Assembly: GCA_965230755.1 (NCBI GenBank)
Contig: CBDDLT010000019.1
Coordinates: forward strand, 24,409-88,408
Length of the DNA: 64,000 nucleotides
Direction of reading: 5' to 3'
DNA from: DATFJT01 sp965230755
GTDB lineage: Bacteria > Bacteroidota > Bacteroidia > Chitinophagales > Saprospiraceae
The number at the start of each line of letters is the position of its first letter. Positions within the stretch are counted from its first letter, which is position 1. Shown one piece after another: positions 56,027 to 64,000 of the stretch. The position numbers were made by a program, and so were the translations under genes. A model generated the notes under the pieces. The model did no database searches. It was not told the DNA's origin and worked only from the letters and a program-made list of their open reading frames with translations.

Positions 56027-56863
56027 TTATTTATCTTTTGAGTTAATCATCAAATTTAATCCAAATAATGGGCCCATAAAATGCGCTGTTCTTACAAAAA
56101 ACTCGTACAACCATCTCGATGCAAACTCTCCCATCGCTGTTAATTCAAAGTTGGACCAAAGTCTGGCGAATGCCGTAAGAAAGCCCCAATATACACAATA
56201 TATAAATCCTATTACCCGCCATTTCCCAGGTAATAAAACAAGTATCGCCATTACAAAATCCAGGCCTCCCATGATATTCAAAAACAGTTTGGCCTTAGCT
56301 TCAGAACAGTTCAGTATATTGATGGTCATCTGAACGAAATATCCCGGTCTGGGATAAAAATTTACCGCATATAAACCATGAGCTATAAAAGTTAGGGCAC
56401 ATGCCAAAGCAATGAACATTCTAGCGTAATACATTCGGAAATATTGAGAAAAACAAAAGATGAATACGATCCAAAACTGAAGTCCGTATTCGAGGTATTG
56501 TCCCAATCTATAAAATTGCTCCTTCCCTAATAACAGGATGAGAATTCCGTATAATATCAAAGAAAGACGAAAAAGAGGCTTGCAGTAGATCCACCACTTA
56601 TCTATCCAAATAAGGAATGCGGATAGCAGCCATACTAATGTGAATATCCACTGCATATTGACCATTGCAGAATCACTAAATACCTGTAAGTATTGGCTCC
56701 AGGAAATTCCGAAAAATTCAGCTATGGGCGAAAGAAGTCCCTGGTCCCAAAAAAATGATCTAAGTGGAAGATCAAATTGAACGGCCTGATAAGCCCTTGA
56801 AACAAGGGTCAAGGTATAAATCAGCTTGAGTATATGATTCCATCTATTCCAGAAGTTAATCAT
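56027..56863 (-). CDS. Polytopic membrane protein, unknown family
   Basis: A 278-residue membrane protein with about six hydrophobic segments (for example WIFTLVWLLSAFLIWIDKW, LILYGILILLLG, VMAILVLLPGKWRVIGFIYCVYWG). The last part resembles DoxX-like proteins in general layout, but I do not recognise the family. It is two bases after the prfB stop on the minus strand and five bases before the dehydrogenase gene, so the three may be co-transcribed. Confidence 0.6.
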   Translation of the reverse strand: MINFWNRWNHILKLIYTLTLVSRAYQAVQFDLPLRSFFWDQGLLSPIAEFFGISWSQYLQVFSDSAMVNMQWIFTLVWLLSAFLIWIDKWWIYCKPLFRLSLILYGILILLLGKEQFYRLGQYLEYGLQFWIVFIFCFSQYFRMYYARMFIALACALTFIAHGLYAVNFYPRPGYFVQMTINILNCSEAKAKLFLNIMGGLDFVMAILVLLPGKWRVIGFIYCVYWGFLTAFARLWSNFELTAMGEFASRWLYEFFVRTAHFMGPLFGLNLMINSKDK

Positions 56864-56865
56864 CC

Positions 56866-57946
56866 TTAAACGGTACCCATCATTAAAAAAGATTTGTGAA
56901 ATGCGTCCAAATCCCCATTGAGAACAAGGTCAGGGTTTCTCGTCTCATGTCCCGATCGATGGTCCTTGACTCGACGATCATCTAGAACATAACTTCTTAT
57001 TTGGGATCCCCACTCATTCTTCATTTTATCCGCTTCTATCTTATCTTTCTCTTCTAATTTTCTCTGTAGTTCACGCTCATACAATCTTGATTTCAACATC
57101 TGCAAGGCCTTTTCCCTATTCAAATGTTGTGACCTTTCCTCCTGACACTCCGCTACCAATCCGGTCGGTAAATGTCTTACACGAACCGCAGATTCCGTCT
57201 TGTTGACATGCTGTCCTCCTGCACCACTGGCTCTAAAAGTATCCCATTCCAAATCTGCCGTGTTGATCTTCACTTCTATGGAGTCATCTATGGACGGATG
57301 GACGAACACAGAAGCAAACGAAGTCATTCTCTTTCCCTGAGCATTATAGGGACTCACCCGAACCAAGCGATGAACGCCATTCTCACCTTTGAGTAATCCG
57401 TACACATAATCGCCTTCTATCTCAAGTGAAACACTTTTTATACCTGCAACATCACCTGCAACTCTATTTAACTCCCTCACCTTAAAGCCTTTTTTCTCGC
57501 CCCACAATAAGTACATCCTAAATAGCATTTCAGCCCAATCACAAGCTTCTGTACCTCCTGCGCCGGCATTGATCTCTAAAATGGCATTCAAAGCGTCTTC
57601 TTCCTTGTTCAAGGTGCTCATGAATTCTACTCGTTCTACTTCTTCCAAAGCCTTTTCATACGCTTCATCCACTTCTTCTTCTGTTGTTTCATCCATTTTG
57701 TAGAACTCGTAAATGACATCTATATCATCTACTAGGGATTGCATCGTTTCGAAATCTGAAATCCAAGCCTTCAGACGATTAACTTCCTTCATTATCAACT
57801 GGGCCCTGGTCGAATCATTCCAAAAGTTTGGATCGAGGGTATCCTGCGTTTTGTCTTCTAAATCAAGTCTTTTCGTATCGATCTCAAAGATACTCCCTCA
57901 AAGCGCCCAACCGCTTCTTCAGGGATTTAAGGTCATCAGTGGTCAT
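56866..57946 (-). CDS. prfB: Peptide chain release factor 2, with programmed +1 frameshift
   Basis: RF2 with the GGQ motif in RASGAGGQHVNKT and an SPF-like tripeptide position near VRVSPYNAQG. The main frame from 57798 lacks the usual N-terminus. The upstream ATG at 57946 opens a frame that reads about 20 codons ending YL-stop: TAT CTT TGA, with AGGGAG upstream. Reading CTT then slipping one base continues into the long frame as EIDTKRLDLEDK. The joined protein is about 360 residues, the normal RF2 length. RF2 releases at UGA and UAA, so low RF2 favours the shift (established knowledge). The ATG lies two bases after the FKBP stop. Confidence 0.95.
57884..57898 (-). promoter_or_regulatory. RF2 programmed frameshift site
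   Basis: Read on the minus strand: AGGGAG (SD-like, complement of 57893-57898), TAT, CTT (57887-57889), TGA (57884-57886). This is the classic layout AGGGnn-TAT-CTT-TGA, although the base after the stop is G where C is more common. It regulates RF2 synthesis by its own activity. Confidence 0.92.
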
Positions 57947-57948
57947 AC

Positions 57949-58842
57949 TTAGTAATTTAAAATTTCCATATAGAATGCTATTTCTGCATCTTCCGGGATT
58001 TGTGGTGATTTTCCTGTTGCACCATAACCCAATTCCGGAGGAACAATAAAGCTTAGCTTAGATCCCTTGGGAAATTTGGCCACCATTTCTTCCATTCCCG
58101 GAATCATTTTTTGTTTTCCCAGTGGAAAGTTAATCTCCGTACCAGTAAGAAATGTACTGAAAAGAGATTTTCCATCTAAAAGGAAACTTGAAAAATTGAT
58201 AAATATTGGATTGCCTACTATACCTTTTTCTCCTTTACCTTCTTCTCGTACAAGGTACTTTATACCTGTTGAAGTCGTTGTCAATTGATCATCCAAAGCT
58301 CCGGAAGTGTATTCCGAAATGAATTTCTGCATTTGGTCATTTACCGTCTTATCTAAATCCAAATACTCAGCCAAGCGTTTTTTTGCCTCTTCCTCTGATT
58401 CGAATTTATAGAGCTTAATTTCGTAATTAAATACATCATCTCTGCTGAGAGTCGAAGGAAGTACATCAACATTTTTCAAAGGCTGGGAAACATTAACACT
58501 ATCACCTGCCGACATTTTAAACATTGCAGCATAAGTAGGATTATATGGAGCTTTAAGCATAGAATCAGCCGGTAAGACATCAGTTCTAGCTAATCCAAAA
58601 GACTTTGGATCTCCCAACAATGAATCATTCAGATAGGTTTTCTGCATATAGGTGACTAAATCTCCTACTTCTGGCTTTGGCCCTTCATTCTTGACAATGT
58701 GCTTGAATTCATGTTCCGCAACCGAATCAGCGGGCGGACCATAGCTCTGCGTCTCAACTGATCCATTCTCAGGTCCCTCAGTACATGCGAAAAACCCTAA
58801 TAACAAGAAGAGTACTATTAGTTTATTCATAAATTTTAGCAT
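57949..58842 (-). CDS. FKBP-type peptidyl-prolyl isomerase lipoprotein
   Basis: A 297-residue lipoprotein (lipobox LLLGFFAC) with a C-terminal FKBP domain at about residues 205-297 (MIPGMEEMVAKFPKGSKLSFIVPPELGYGATG). It catalyses prolyl isomerisation in the periplasm, likely assisting outer membrane protein folding. The start at 58842 overlaps the upstream DHH gene by 20 bases; a second ATG lies at 58830. It is two bases upstream of the prfB start. Confidence 0.9.
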   Translation of the reverse strand: MLKFMNKLIVLFLLLGFFACTEGPENGSVETQSYGPPADSVAEHEFKHIVKNEGPKPEVGDLVTYMQKTYLNDSLLGDPKSFGLARTDVLPADSMLKAPYNPTYAAMFKMSAGDSVNVSQPLKNVDVLPSTLSRDDVFNYEIKLYKFESEEEAKKRLAEYLDLDKTVNDQMQKFISEYTSGALDDQLTTTSTGIKYLVREEGKGEKGIVGNPIFINFSSFLLDGKSLFSTFLTGTEINFPLGKQKMIPGMEEMVAKFPKGSKLSFIVPPELGYGATGKSPQIPEDAEIAFYMEILNY

Positions 58843-59863
58843 TTTCTAATTCTTTTTGATATTCCGGAAGCAATGCTCGGATTTTCTTTCGAACCCTAGA
58901 CAAAGGAAAATATGAGAATCCTCCTGCAGCATTCTTATGACCTCCTCCTTTGAAATGTTCTCTCGCTAACTCATGCACGGAAAATTCTCCTCGTGACCTA
59001 AAAGATAGCTTGACAACACCGCTGGGTTGCTCCCTTAGAAATATGGCCAGTTTAATTCCATTGATTCGCAGTATATAGTTGACTACCCCTTCCGTATCAC
59101 CCCTTTGAATATCATATTTAATGAAGTCTTCTTTATTAAGAGAAATGATTCCCGTATGATATTCCGGTAAGATTTCCATTCTATTGTTCAGGCTCAATCC
59201 CAAAATACGTATTTGCTTTTCCGAGGAATTATTAAAAACCAAATCTTGGATTCTGAAGTTATCTACTCCTCTATCATTCAAAGATGCAGCTACTCTAAAG
59301 GTATTGCTTGTTGTGTTATACTTAAATCCACCTGTATCCGTAATCATGCCCAAATAAATACACTCCGCACATGATATAGAAATCTTCTTATCATCGATTG
59401 ATTCTAGAATCGAGTAAAGTAACTCGCAGGTCGAACTACTCGTAGTCTCTGAAAAGCTAATATCTGCAATATCTTGAGGGTCAATATGGTGGTCAATCAT
59501 GACGACATGAGAAGGCCTATTGGATTGTATATATTCTCCCAGTTTATCAATTCGATCAAAAGCATTGAAGTCCAGAACAAATAAAATATCCAGCTCATCA
59601 ATAATTTTGCAGGTCTTCTCCACTTCGTTGTCGTAGATAGAAAATTGATCACTTCCCGGCATCCAATTAAGAAATGCTGGAAAATCGCTTGGGAGCAGTA
59701 ATGAAACCTGATGTTCTGCTTTTAAAAAATGGTATAAAGCAAGGCTGGAACCTATGGCATCTCCATCCGGATTACGATGAGAAACGATTCCTATTTTTTT
59801 GTTGCCCTGGGCTAATAACTCTTTTAGTTTGGATATTTTGTCCATATCGTGTGCAAATTTCAC
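58823..59863 (-). CDS. nrnA: DHH/DHHA1 phosphoesterase (NrnA-like)
   Basis: A 346-residue bifunctional oligoribonuclease / pAp phosphatase-type enzyme. DHH-family motifs are SHRNPDGDAIGS, LFVLDFNAFD, MIDHHIDPQ and the DHHA1 motif GGGHKNAAGG near the C-terminus. It degrades nano-RNA and pAp. It lies upstream of FKBP on the minus strand. An in-frame ATG at 59845 is an alternative start. Confidence 0.88.
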   Translation of the reverse strand: MKFAHDMDKISKLKELLAQGNKKIGIVSHRNPDGDAIGSSLALYHFLKAEHQVSLLLPSDFPAFLNWMPGSDQFSIYDNEVEKTCKIIDELDILFVLDFNAFDRIDKLGEYIQSNRPSHVVMIDHHIDPQDIADISFSETTSSSTCELLYSILESIDDKKISISCAECIYLGMITDTGGFKYNTTSNTFRVAASLNDRGVDNFRIQDLVFNNSSEKQIRILGLSLNNRMEILPEYHTGIISLNKEDFIKYDIQRGDTEGVVNYILRINGIKLAIFLREQPSGVVKLSFRSRGEFSVHELAREHFKGGGHKNAAGGFSYFPLSRVRKKIRALLPEYQKELENAKIYE

Positions 59864-59924
59864 AATTAATGTCAGCTAATCAAAAAATTACTTTTTTATT
59901 TAACCTAATATTTCCATTTAATAA

Positions 59925-59932
59925 TAGTTTTG
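59925..59932 (+). promoter_or_regulatory. Candidate -7 element (TAGTTTTG) for ndk
   Basis: TAGTTTTG fits TAnnTTTG and lies 25 bases before the ndk ATG. The divergent DHH gene starts 61 bases away on the other strand. No clear -33 element is seen. Confidence 0.45.
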
Positions 59933-59957
59933 CATTTTTAAAATTAAATTCATCAAA

Positions 59958-60377
59958 ATGGCAGGGAATAAAACCTTCACAATGATCAAACCTGATGCTG
60001 TCAGGGCAGGAAATATCGGTAACATATTACAACACATTAATGCAGGTGGGTTCAGAATTGTTGCTATGAAGTATACAAAGTTGTCTTTGGAAGAAGCTGG
60101 TCAGTTTTATGAGGTTCATAAAGAAAGACCTTTCTATGGAGAATTGACGGAGTTTATGTCTTCAGGTCCTATTGTAGCAGCAATATTGGAAAAAGATAAT
60201 GCAGTAGAAGATTATAGAAAACTAATCGGGGCCACTAATCCAGCGGAAGCTGCGGAAGGAACGATAAGAGCTAAGTATGCGACTAGCATAGGAGAAAATG
60301 CTGTTCACGGTGCTGACTCTGATGAAAACGCGGCTATTGAAGGAGCTTTCTTCTTCTCAAAAAGAGAAATGTTTTAA
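59958..60377 (+). CDS. ndk: Nucleoside diphosphate kinase
   Basis: A 139-residue NDK with TFTMIKPDAV at the start and the catalytic His in NAVHGADSDENA. It balances nucleoside triphosphates with ATP. Length is normal. It ends before a strong bidirectional terminator. Confidence 0.96.
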   Translation: MAGNKTFTMIKPDAVRAGNIGNILQHINAGGFRIVAMKYTKLSLEEAGQFYEVHKERPFYGELTEFMSSGPIVAAILEKDNAVEDYRKLIGATNPAEAAEGTIRAKYATSIGENAVHGADSDENAAIEGAFFFSKREMF

Positions 60378-60405
60378 GAAAATACAGTTTTCTTGTATAA
60401 AAGAT

Positions 60406-60440
60406 AAAAGGGAATGAGCACAACACTCATTCCCTTTTTT
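60406..60440. terminator. Bidirectional terminator after ndk
   Basis: AAAAGGGAATGAG (60406-60418) pairs with CTCATTCCCTTTT (60426-60438) around a seven-base loop, with T and A runs at both ends. It serves ndk and the convergent lipoprotein gene ending at 60468. Confidence 0.85.
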
Positions 60441-60467
60441 AGATTAGGTTTATCAGTTATTTCTTGA

Positions 60468-61577
60468 TTACTCCTTATTAAATTTCACTTCCAAAGGACA
60501 AGTAAATCCTTCCAAGGTAGTCACTTCACCTAGATTCAAGTCAATCACATCGCCATTGATTGTGAAGGCCCATTTATCTGCATTTGGATTACCTGTTGGA
60601 TTAGCAACAAAGTTTCCTTCAGAAATCTCAGCATAATTGATTCTAACATTTCCTTCGTTTGGACCTCCTGTAATTTCGAAGTACCCTATTCCTTCACAAT
60701 CCAAGACTAGCTTATAACAAACTGCACCTACCGTATTGGTCACCGGTGCATCACTATCTACATCACATACTAAATCCGTGTATAAGATCGCATCGTCTGA
60801 ATCTCCAAAACAGTTTTCCAATTTTACTTGAGTCCAAGCATAGGTTCCTATGTAGTTAGGCATTTTCTTGAAAGCAAAATCTGCTCTATTACAGTCATTG
60901 GTATTGAAGTTAGGGTCTTCCCATGACATGCCTCCATTCGAACTAATCACTACATTATAATCCTTACAATCTCCATCTAAACATATATTAAATACGTTCT
61001 GTCCCAAGTCAGACCAGGATAAACTTCCACTACCTGTAGAATCGTCGAAAATACTTCCAGTATAGGATCCTCCTCCTCCACCATCAAAGGTGAATGCACT
61101 ACTACATGGAACGTAATGTTGCACATAATCCTGGAAGAAAACGGTATCAAATTCGTAGTTGACTTCAAAAGTGTCCTCTGTGAATACCAAATTATATCTA
61201 TTTAATAGTCTTCCTCCTCCAACACCTAGTGCATCGGTCTCTCTAAATGAAGCAGTATCTGTATAACCAGTGGCTCCCATTCGTGAAAAATACATGGTGT
61301 CAAAAATGATCTCATAAGTATCTCTTCCCAATGTATCTCCCAAAACAGGATCTATGATGAAAGAGTCACGGATAACCGTATCTATATTAAAATGAAAGGT
61401 TGTATCCTCTATATTGCTGATTACCACATCGAATGAACCACACTCATAGGATCTAATAGAATTCAAGTTCCAAGTTCCTACTATGGATGCATTCTCCTCA
61501 CCTGTCCCAAACTCCAATTCGTCCTCGCAAGCAAACAGGACCAATACAAATGACAAAAACAACAAAATCTTTTTCAT
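60468..61577 (-). CDS. Secreted lipoprotein, unknown function
   Basis: A 369-residue lipoprotein with lipobox LFACED at about residue 17. The mature part begins GEENASIVGTWNLNSI, which resembles lipocalin-like domains ('GTWxL') of Bacteroidota, then beta-rich regions with several Cys. Function is unknown. The S9 peptidase gene lies 121 bases upstream on the same strand. Confidence 0.6.
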   Translation of the reverse strand: MKKILLFLSFVLVLFACEDELEFGTGEENASIVGTWNLNSIRSYECGSFDVVISNIEDTTFHFNIDTVIRDSFIIDPVLGDTLGRDTYEIIFDTMYFSRMGATGYTDTASFRETDALGVGGGRLLNRYNLVFTEDTFEVNYEFDTVFFQDYVQHYVPCSSAFTFDGGGGGSYTGSIFDDSTGSGSLSWSDLGQNVFNICLDGDCKDYNVVISSNGGMSWEDPNFNTNDCNRADFAFKKMPNYIGTYAWTQVKLENCFGDSDDAILYTDLVCDVDSDAPVTNTVGAVCYKLVLDCEGIGYFEITGGPNEGNVRINYAEISEGNFVANPTGNPNADKWAFTINGDVIDLNLGEVTTLEGFTCPLEVKFNKE

Positions 61578-61698
61578 AACTTTTCTTTTTTCGAAATCAC
61601 AAAGATTTCTAATTTATAACATGATTTTTGACTTAAATCTTAACATTTATTTCACAATAATAATACTATCATTTTTCTTTACATAAGAATGATCTAAC

Positions 61699-63726
61699 TT
61701 AATTGATCGAATCCGGTTTTAAATACTTATCCAACCAGCTAAAAAAGCTTCTATGCCAAAACACTCCATTCTGAGGTCCTAAAACCCAGTGTCCTTCATC
61801 CGGGAAATACAAAAATTTACTAGGTATACCCTTCAGTTGGGCAACTTGGAAAGCTTGTAATCCTTCTGATATGGGGACTCTAAAATCTTTTTCTCCATGA
61901 ATGACCAATATCGGTGTATCCCAATTGCCAACGTATTTATGAGGACTATCTTTCTTGTAGTTCTCCTTCCACTCGGATTCCCAATAAGGTCCACCAATAT
62001 CCCAATTCGCAAAAAACATCTCCTCTGTGGTTCCATACCAACTCTCCAAGTTAAACAATCCACAATGGCTTATGAAGGTTTTGAATCTATTCTCATGGTT
62101 TCCAGCCAACCAGTACACGGAATACCCTCCAAAACTTGCTCCTATTGCCCCTAGCCTATCAGCATCAATGGCTTTTTCGAATTCTACCGCATCATCGATA
62201 GCGCTCAAGTAATCCTTCATGGCGCCACCTCCCCAATCTTTGCTGATAACCTCATTCCATTCCGTACCAAAAGAAGGAAGTCCTCTTCTATTCGGAGCAA
62301 CGATTATATAGTCATTGGCTGCCATGAGTTGGAAATTCCACCTATAACTGAAAAACTGATTAACTGCAGCCTGAGGTCCACCTTGACAATACAAAAGAGC
62401 CGGATATTTTTTATTCGGATCAAAGTCAGGAGGATAGATGTACCACACCAACATATCCTTGTTGTCGTGCGTTTTAATCCATCTCTCTTTAATCCTTGAT
62501 GACTTTACTTTTGACATCACATCCTGTGTAACAAAAGTGATTCGTTCATCTCTTCCATTTTCCTTATCCACTCGGTATAGCTCATGAGGACTGATCATTG
62601 AACATTTCCTTCCAATCAAGTGATTCTCATTGATCAGGAAATCATAGTAATTATGTCTGCCTTTCGTCAGGGTCTCTAATTCTTTTGACTTCAGAGAGTA
62701 CTTCAGTATCTGAATGGTCGCCTTTTGTCCACTTAGAAAATATATGTGATCTCCAGATGGGTCAAACGTCGGATGATTGGCATTAAAGTCCCAAGAGTCA
62801 GAGATTTCCTCTCGTTTTCCATTGGCCAAATCCTGTATAAAAAGCCTATTTCTATCTGCCTCGTAACCTTCTCTTTCCATACTACTCCAAATGATATATC
62901 TACCGTCTGGTGAAAATGAAGGCTCTTTATCATAACCCATCATTCCGGCAGTCATATTTTTTGTCTCTCCGGTTGTTGTATGGTATAAATATATGTCCGA
63001 ATTGGTGGAAACGGCATAATCCTTTCCATCCGTTTTCTTACAGGTATATGCCACCCATTGTCCATCATTTGAAACATTGTATTCCTCTTTACCGCCGAAA
63101 GGTGATAGAGGGACGTCGAAGGCTTCATTAACAATATTCTTAGCATTCTCTATTCCATTATCAGTAAGATCTGCAACGAACAAATTGGATTTGTTCTGAT
63201 CTTCCCAATGATCCCAATGCCTGAACATTAGATCATTGTAGACTCGCGCCGTAGCTTTGGGTAAATCCGGGTATGGGTTTTCAAAAACTTCGTACTCTAC
63301 CTCCTGGGTATAAACAATTTTATTTCCGTCACCAGAGAATTTAAAGCTGGTAAAAGGACCTTCTGATATTAACTTTTCTCCAGAACCATCAGCATTTATT
63401 TCGAATAGTTGACCTCCGGATAAATAGGCAATTCGATCTGTTCCCGGTCTAAATTGTGCATTGTATTCCGAACCCTCCTTAGAAGTTAATTTGGTCGTCT
63501 GGGTAGTTTTCAAGTTGAACAAATACAAATCCCTATTGCCTTTGTTTTCTGCCAAATCATAATCACTAAGGCCATAGATCAGCTGGTGCCCAGATAAATC
63601 TTCCTGTCCAATTCTATCCAACTCCCATAACAATTCAGGAGTTAATCTGTCTTGCGCAGACAGGTGAAAACAAGAGAAAACAAAAAGAACAAAACCGCAG
63701 AAATACTTATAGTTTATCATATCCAT
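61699..63726 (-). CDS. S9 family dipeptidyl aminopeptidase/acylaminoacyl-peptidase-like peptidase
   Basis: About 675 residues from ATG 63726, with a signal peptide (VLFVFSCFHLSAQ). An N-terminal propeller region contains PD40-like units (for example PSFSPDGRYIIWSS). The C-terminal alpha/beta hydrolase domain has Ser in GASFGGYS, Asp in HGEKDFRVP and His in PDEGHW. It probably cleaves peptides in the periplasm or outside. The frame opens at a TTG at 63786, but ATG 63726 (or 63720) starts the signal peptide. Confidence 0.9.
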   Translation of the reverse strand: MDMINYKYFCGFVLFVFSCFHLSAQDRLTPELLWELDRIGQEDLSGHQLIYGLSDYDLAENKGNRDLYLFNLKTTQTTKLTSKEGSEYNAQFRPGTDRIAYLSGGQLFEINADGSGEKLISEGPFTSFKFSGDGNKIVYTQEVEYEVFENPYPDLPKATARVYNDLMFRHWDHWEDQNKSNLFVADLTDNGIENAKNIVNEAFDVPLSPFGGKEEYNVSNDGQWVAYTCKKTDGKDYAVSTNSDIYLYHTTTGETKNMTAGMMGYDKEPSFSPDGRYIIWSSMEREGYEADRNRLFIQDLANGKREEISDSWDFNANHPTFDPSGDHIYFLSGQKATIQILKYSLKSKELETLTKGRHNYYDFLINENHLIGRKCSMISPHELYRVDKENGRDERITFVTQDVMSKVKSSRIKERWIKTHDNKDMLVWYIYPPDFDPNKKYPALLYCQGGPQAAVNQFFSYRWNFQLMAANDYIIVAPNRRGLPSFGTEWNEVISKDWGGGAMKDYLSAIDDAVEFEKAIDADRLGAIGASFGGYSVYWLAGNHENRFKTFISHCGLFNLESWYGTTEEMFFANWDIGGPYWESEWKENYKKDSPHKYVGNWDTPILVIHGEKDFRVPISEGLQAFQVAQLKGIPSKFLYFPDEGHWVLGPQNGVFWHRSFFSWLDKYLKPDSIN

Positions 63727-63911
63727 TATTAATAATTCATAAATTTGAGATAATGCTGCTTTACCAGGATAAAAATTAAATGCCAATTTTTCTGAAATTT
63801 GTCTTCAACAAAACATTTTTGAAAGAATTTTCATTTACCACAATAATTAATCGATTCTACCATTGATAATCTGTGTTTCCCAGAACGACATTGTTAACAG
63901 AAGCAATATAT

Positions 63912-64000
63912 GAATTATAAAACATATGGCTTGAATAATTCTGCAGAGAGTTCAATCATCAAAATAGGTACTGATTGGCGGGAATTCGAGAAGGAATGGT
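63912..64000 (+). CDS. Possible start of a gene running off the window
   Basis: An ATG at 63912 opens a frame without a stop to the window end (29 codons), starting MNYKTYGLNNSAESS. It is divergent from the S9 gene. Nothing is recognised in the short piece, so this may or may not be real. Confidence 0.35.

Noticed and set aside
1..64000. tRNA or rRNA genes
   Set aside because: The intergenic regions were read for tRNA-like TTCGA and CCA arms and for rRNA; none was convincing.

Overview
The window looks like a chromosomal stretch from a marine or aquatic Bacteroidota, probably Saprospiria-like; this is inference from gene content and no rRNA is present. Support: TonB-dependent receptors, type IX secretion sorting domains of both kinds (a type A tail on a pappalysin-like protease and a gliding-motility-associated CHU_C tail on a 1367-residue adhesin), an ECF sigma factor paired with a membrane-anchored partner, SGNH/MBOAT genes, a full classical menaquinone cluster, many lipoproteins, and promoter-like TAnnTTTG elements. 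No tRNA, rRNA, CRISPR array or transposase was seen.

Layout. 1-5.9 kb: the end of a TonB-dependent receptor, an S9 peptidase, a flavodoxin-like reductase and an esterase with TPR-like repeats. 6.3-16.7 kb: a tightly overlapping ten-gene plus-strand operon. It encodes a complete branched-chain-amino-acid-type (HAAT) ABC importer (two permeases, two ATPases, a lipoprotein binding protein), then a heme-oxygenase-like diiron oxidase, a 592-residue protein and a 169-residue protein of unknown family, and two large proteins that each carry a degenerate and an intact receiver domain. One of these two ends in a helical region with an R-x4-H motif resembling HEPN RNases. No kinase is present. This is the best candidate for an undescribed system. 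16.7-21.3 kb: a convergent six-gene minus-strand cluster (M48 lipoprotein peptidase, four-TM coiled-coil protein, secreted vWA-like protein, two unknown small proteins, a PqiA-like membrane protein). 21-23.5 kb: repeats, including an about 80-bp direct repeat flanking a secreted M43 protease, and a GC-richer repeat read through by the M48 gene.

23.5-31 kb: cold-shock protein, SRPBCC/GyrI-like protein, DUF3179 lipoprotein, a membrane-tethered winged-helix regulator divergent from an SRPBCC-like lipoprotein, an ECF sigma factor with a membrane partner, and a DoxX-like protein. 31.3-41.6 kb (minus strand): thioesterase, menF, menD, a DUF6090-like protein, menB, menA, menC, menE, then an SGNH-like/MBOAT acyltransferase pair. 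menH is not visible. 41.7-50 kb: msrA, the giant adhesin, a likely copper cluster (Cys-rich HYC protein, HMA domain protein, TonB receptor) and thioredoxin. 50-55 kb: DUF58 protein, PPK2, S4-domain protein, OmpA-like lipoprotein and a polytopic membrane protein. 55-64 kb: 3-hydroxyacyl-CoA dehydrogenase, a membrane protein, prfB with a programmed +1 frameshift, FKBP lipoprotein, DHH phosphoesterase, ndk, a lipoprotein, a second S9 peptidase, and the start of a truncated gene.

How the genes work together: most of the window is housekeeping and envelope biology. The 6.3-16.7 kb operon stands apart by its gene overlaps, apparently lower GC (by eye) and unusual mixture of uptake, oxidase and receiver/HEPN-like modules.
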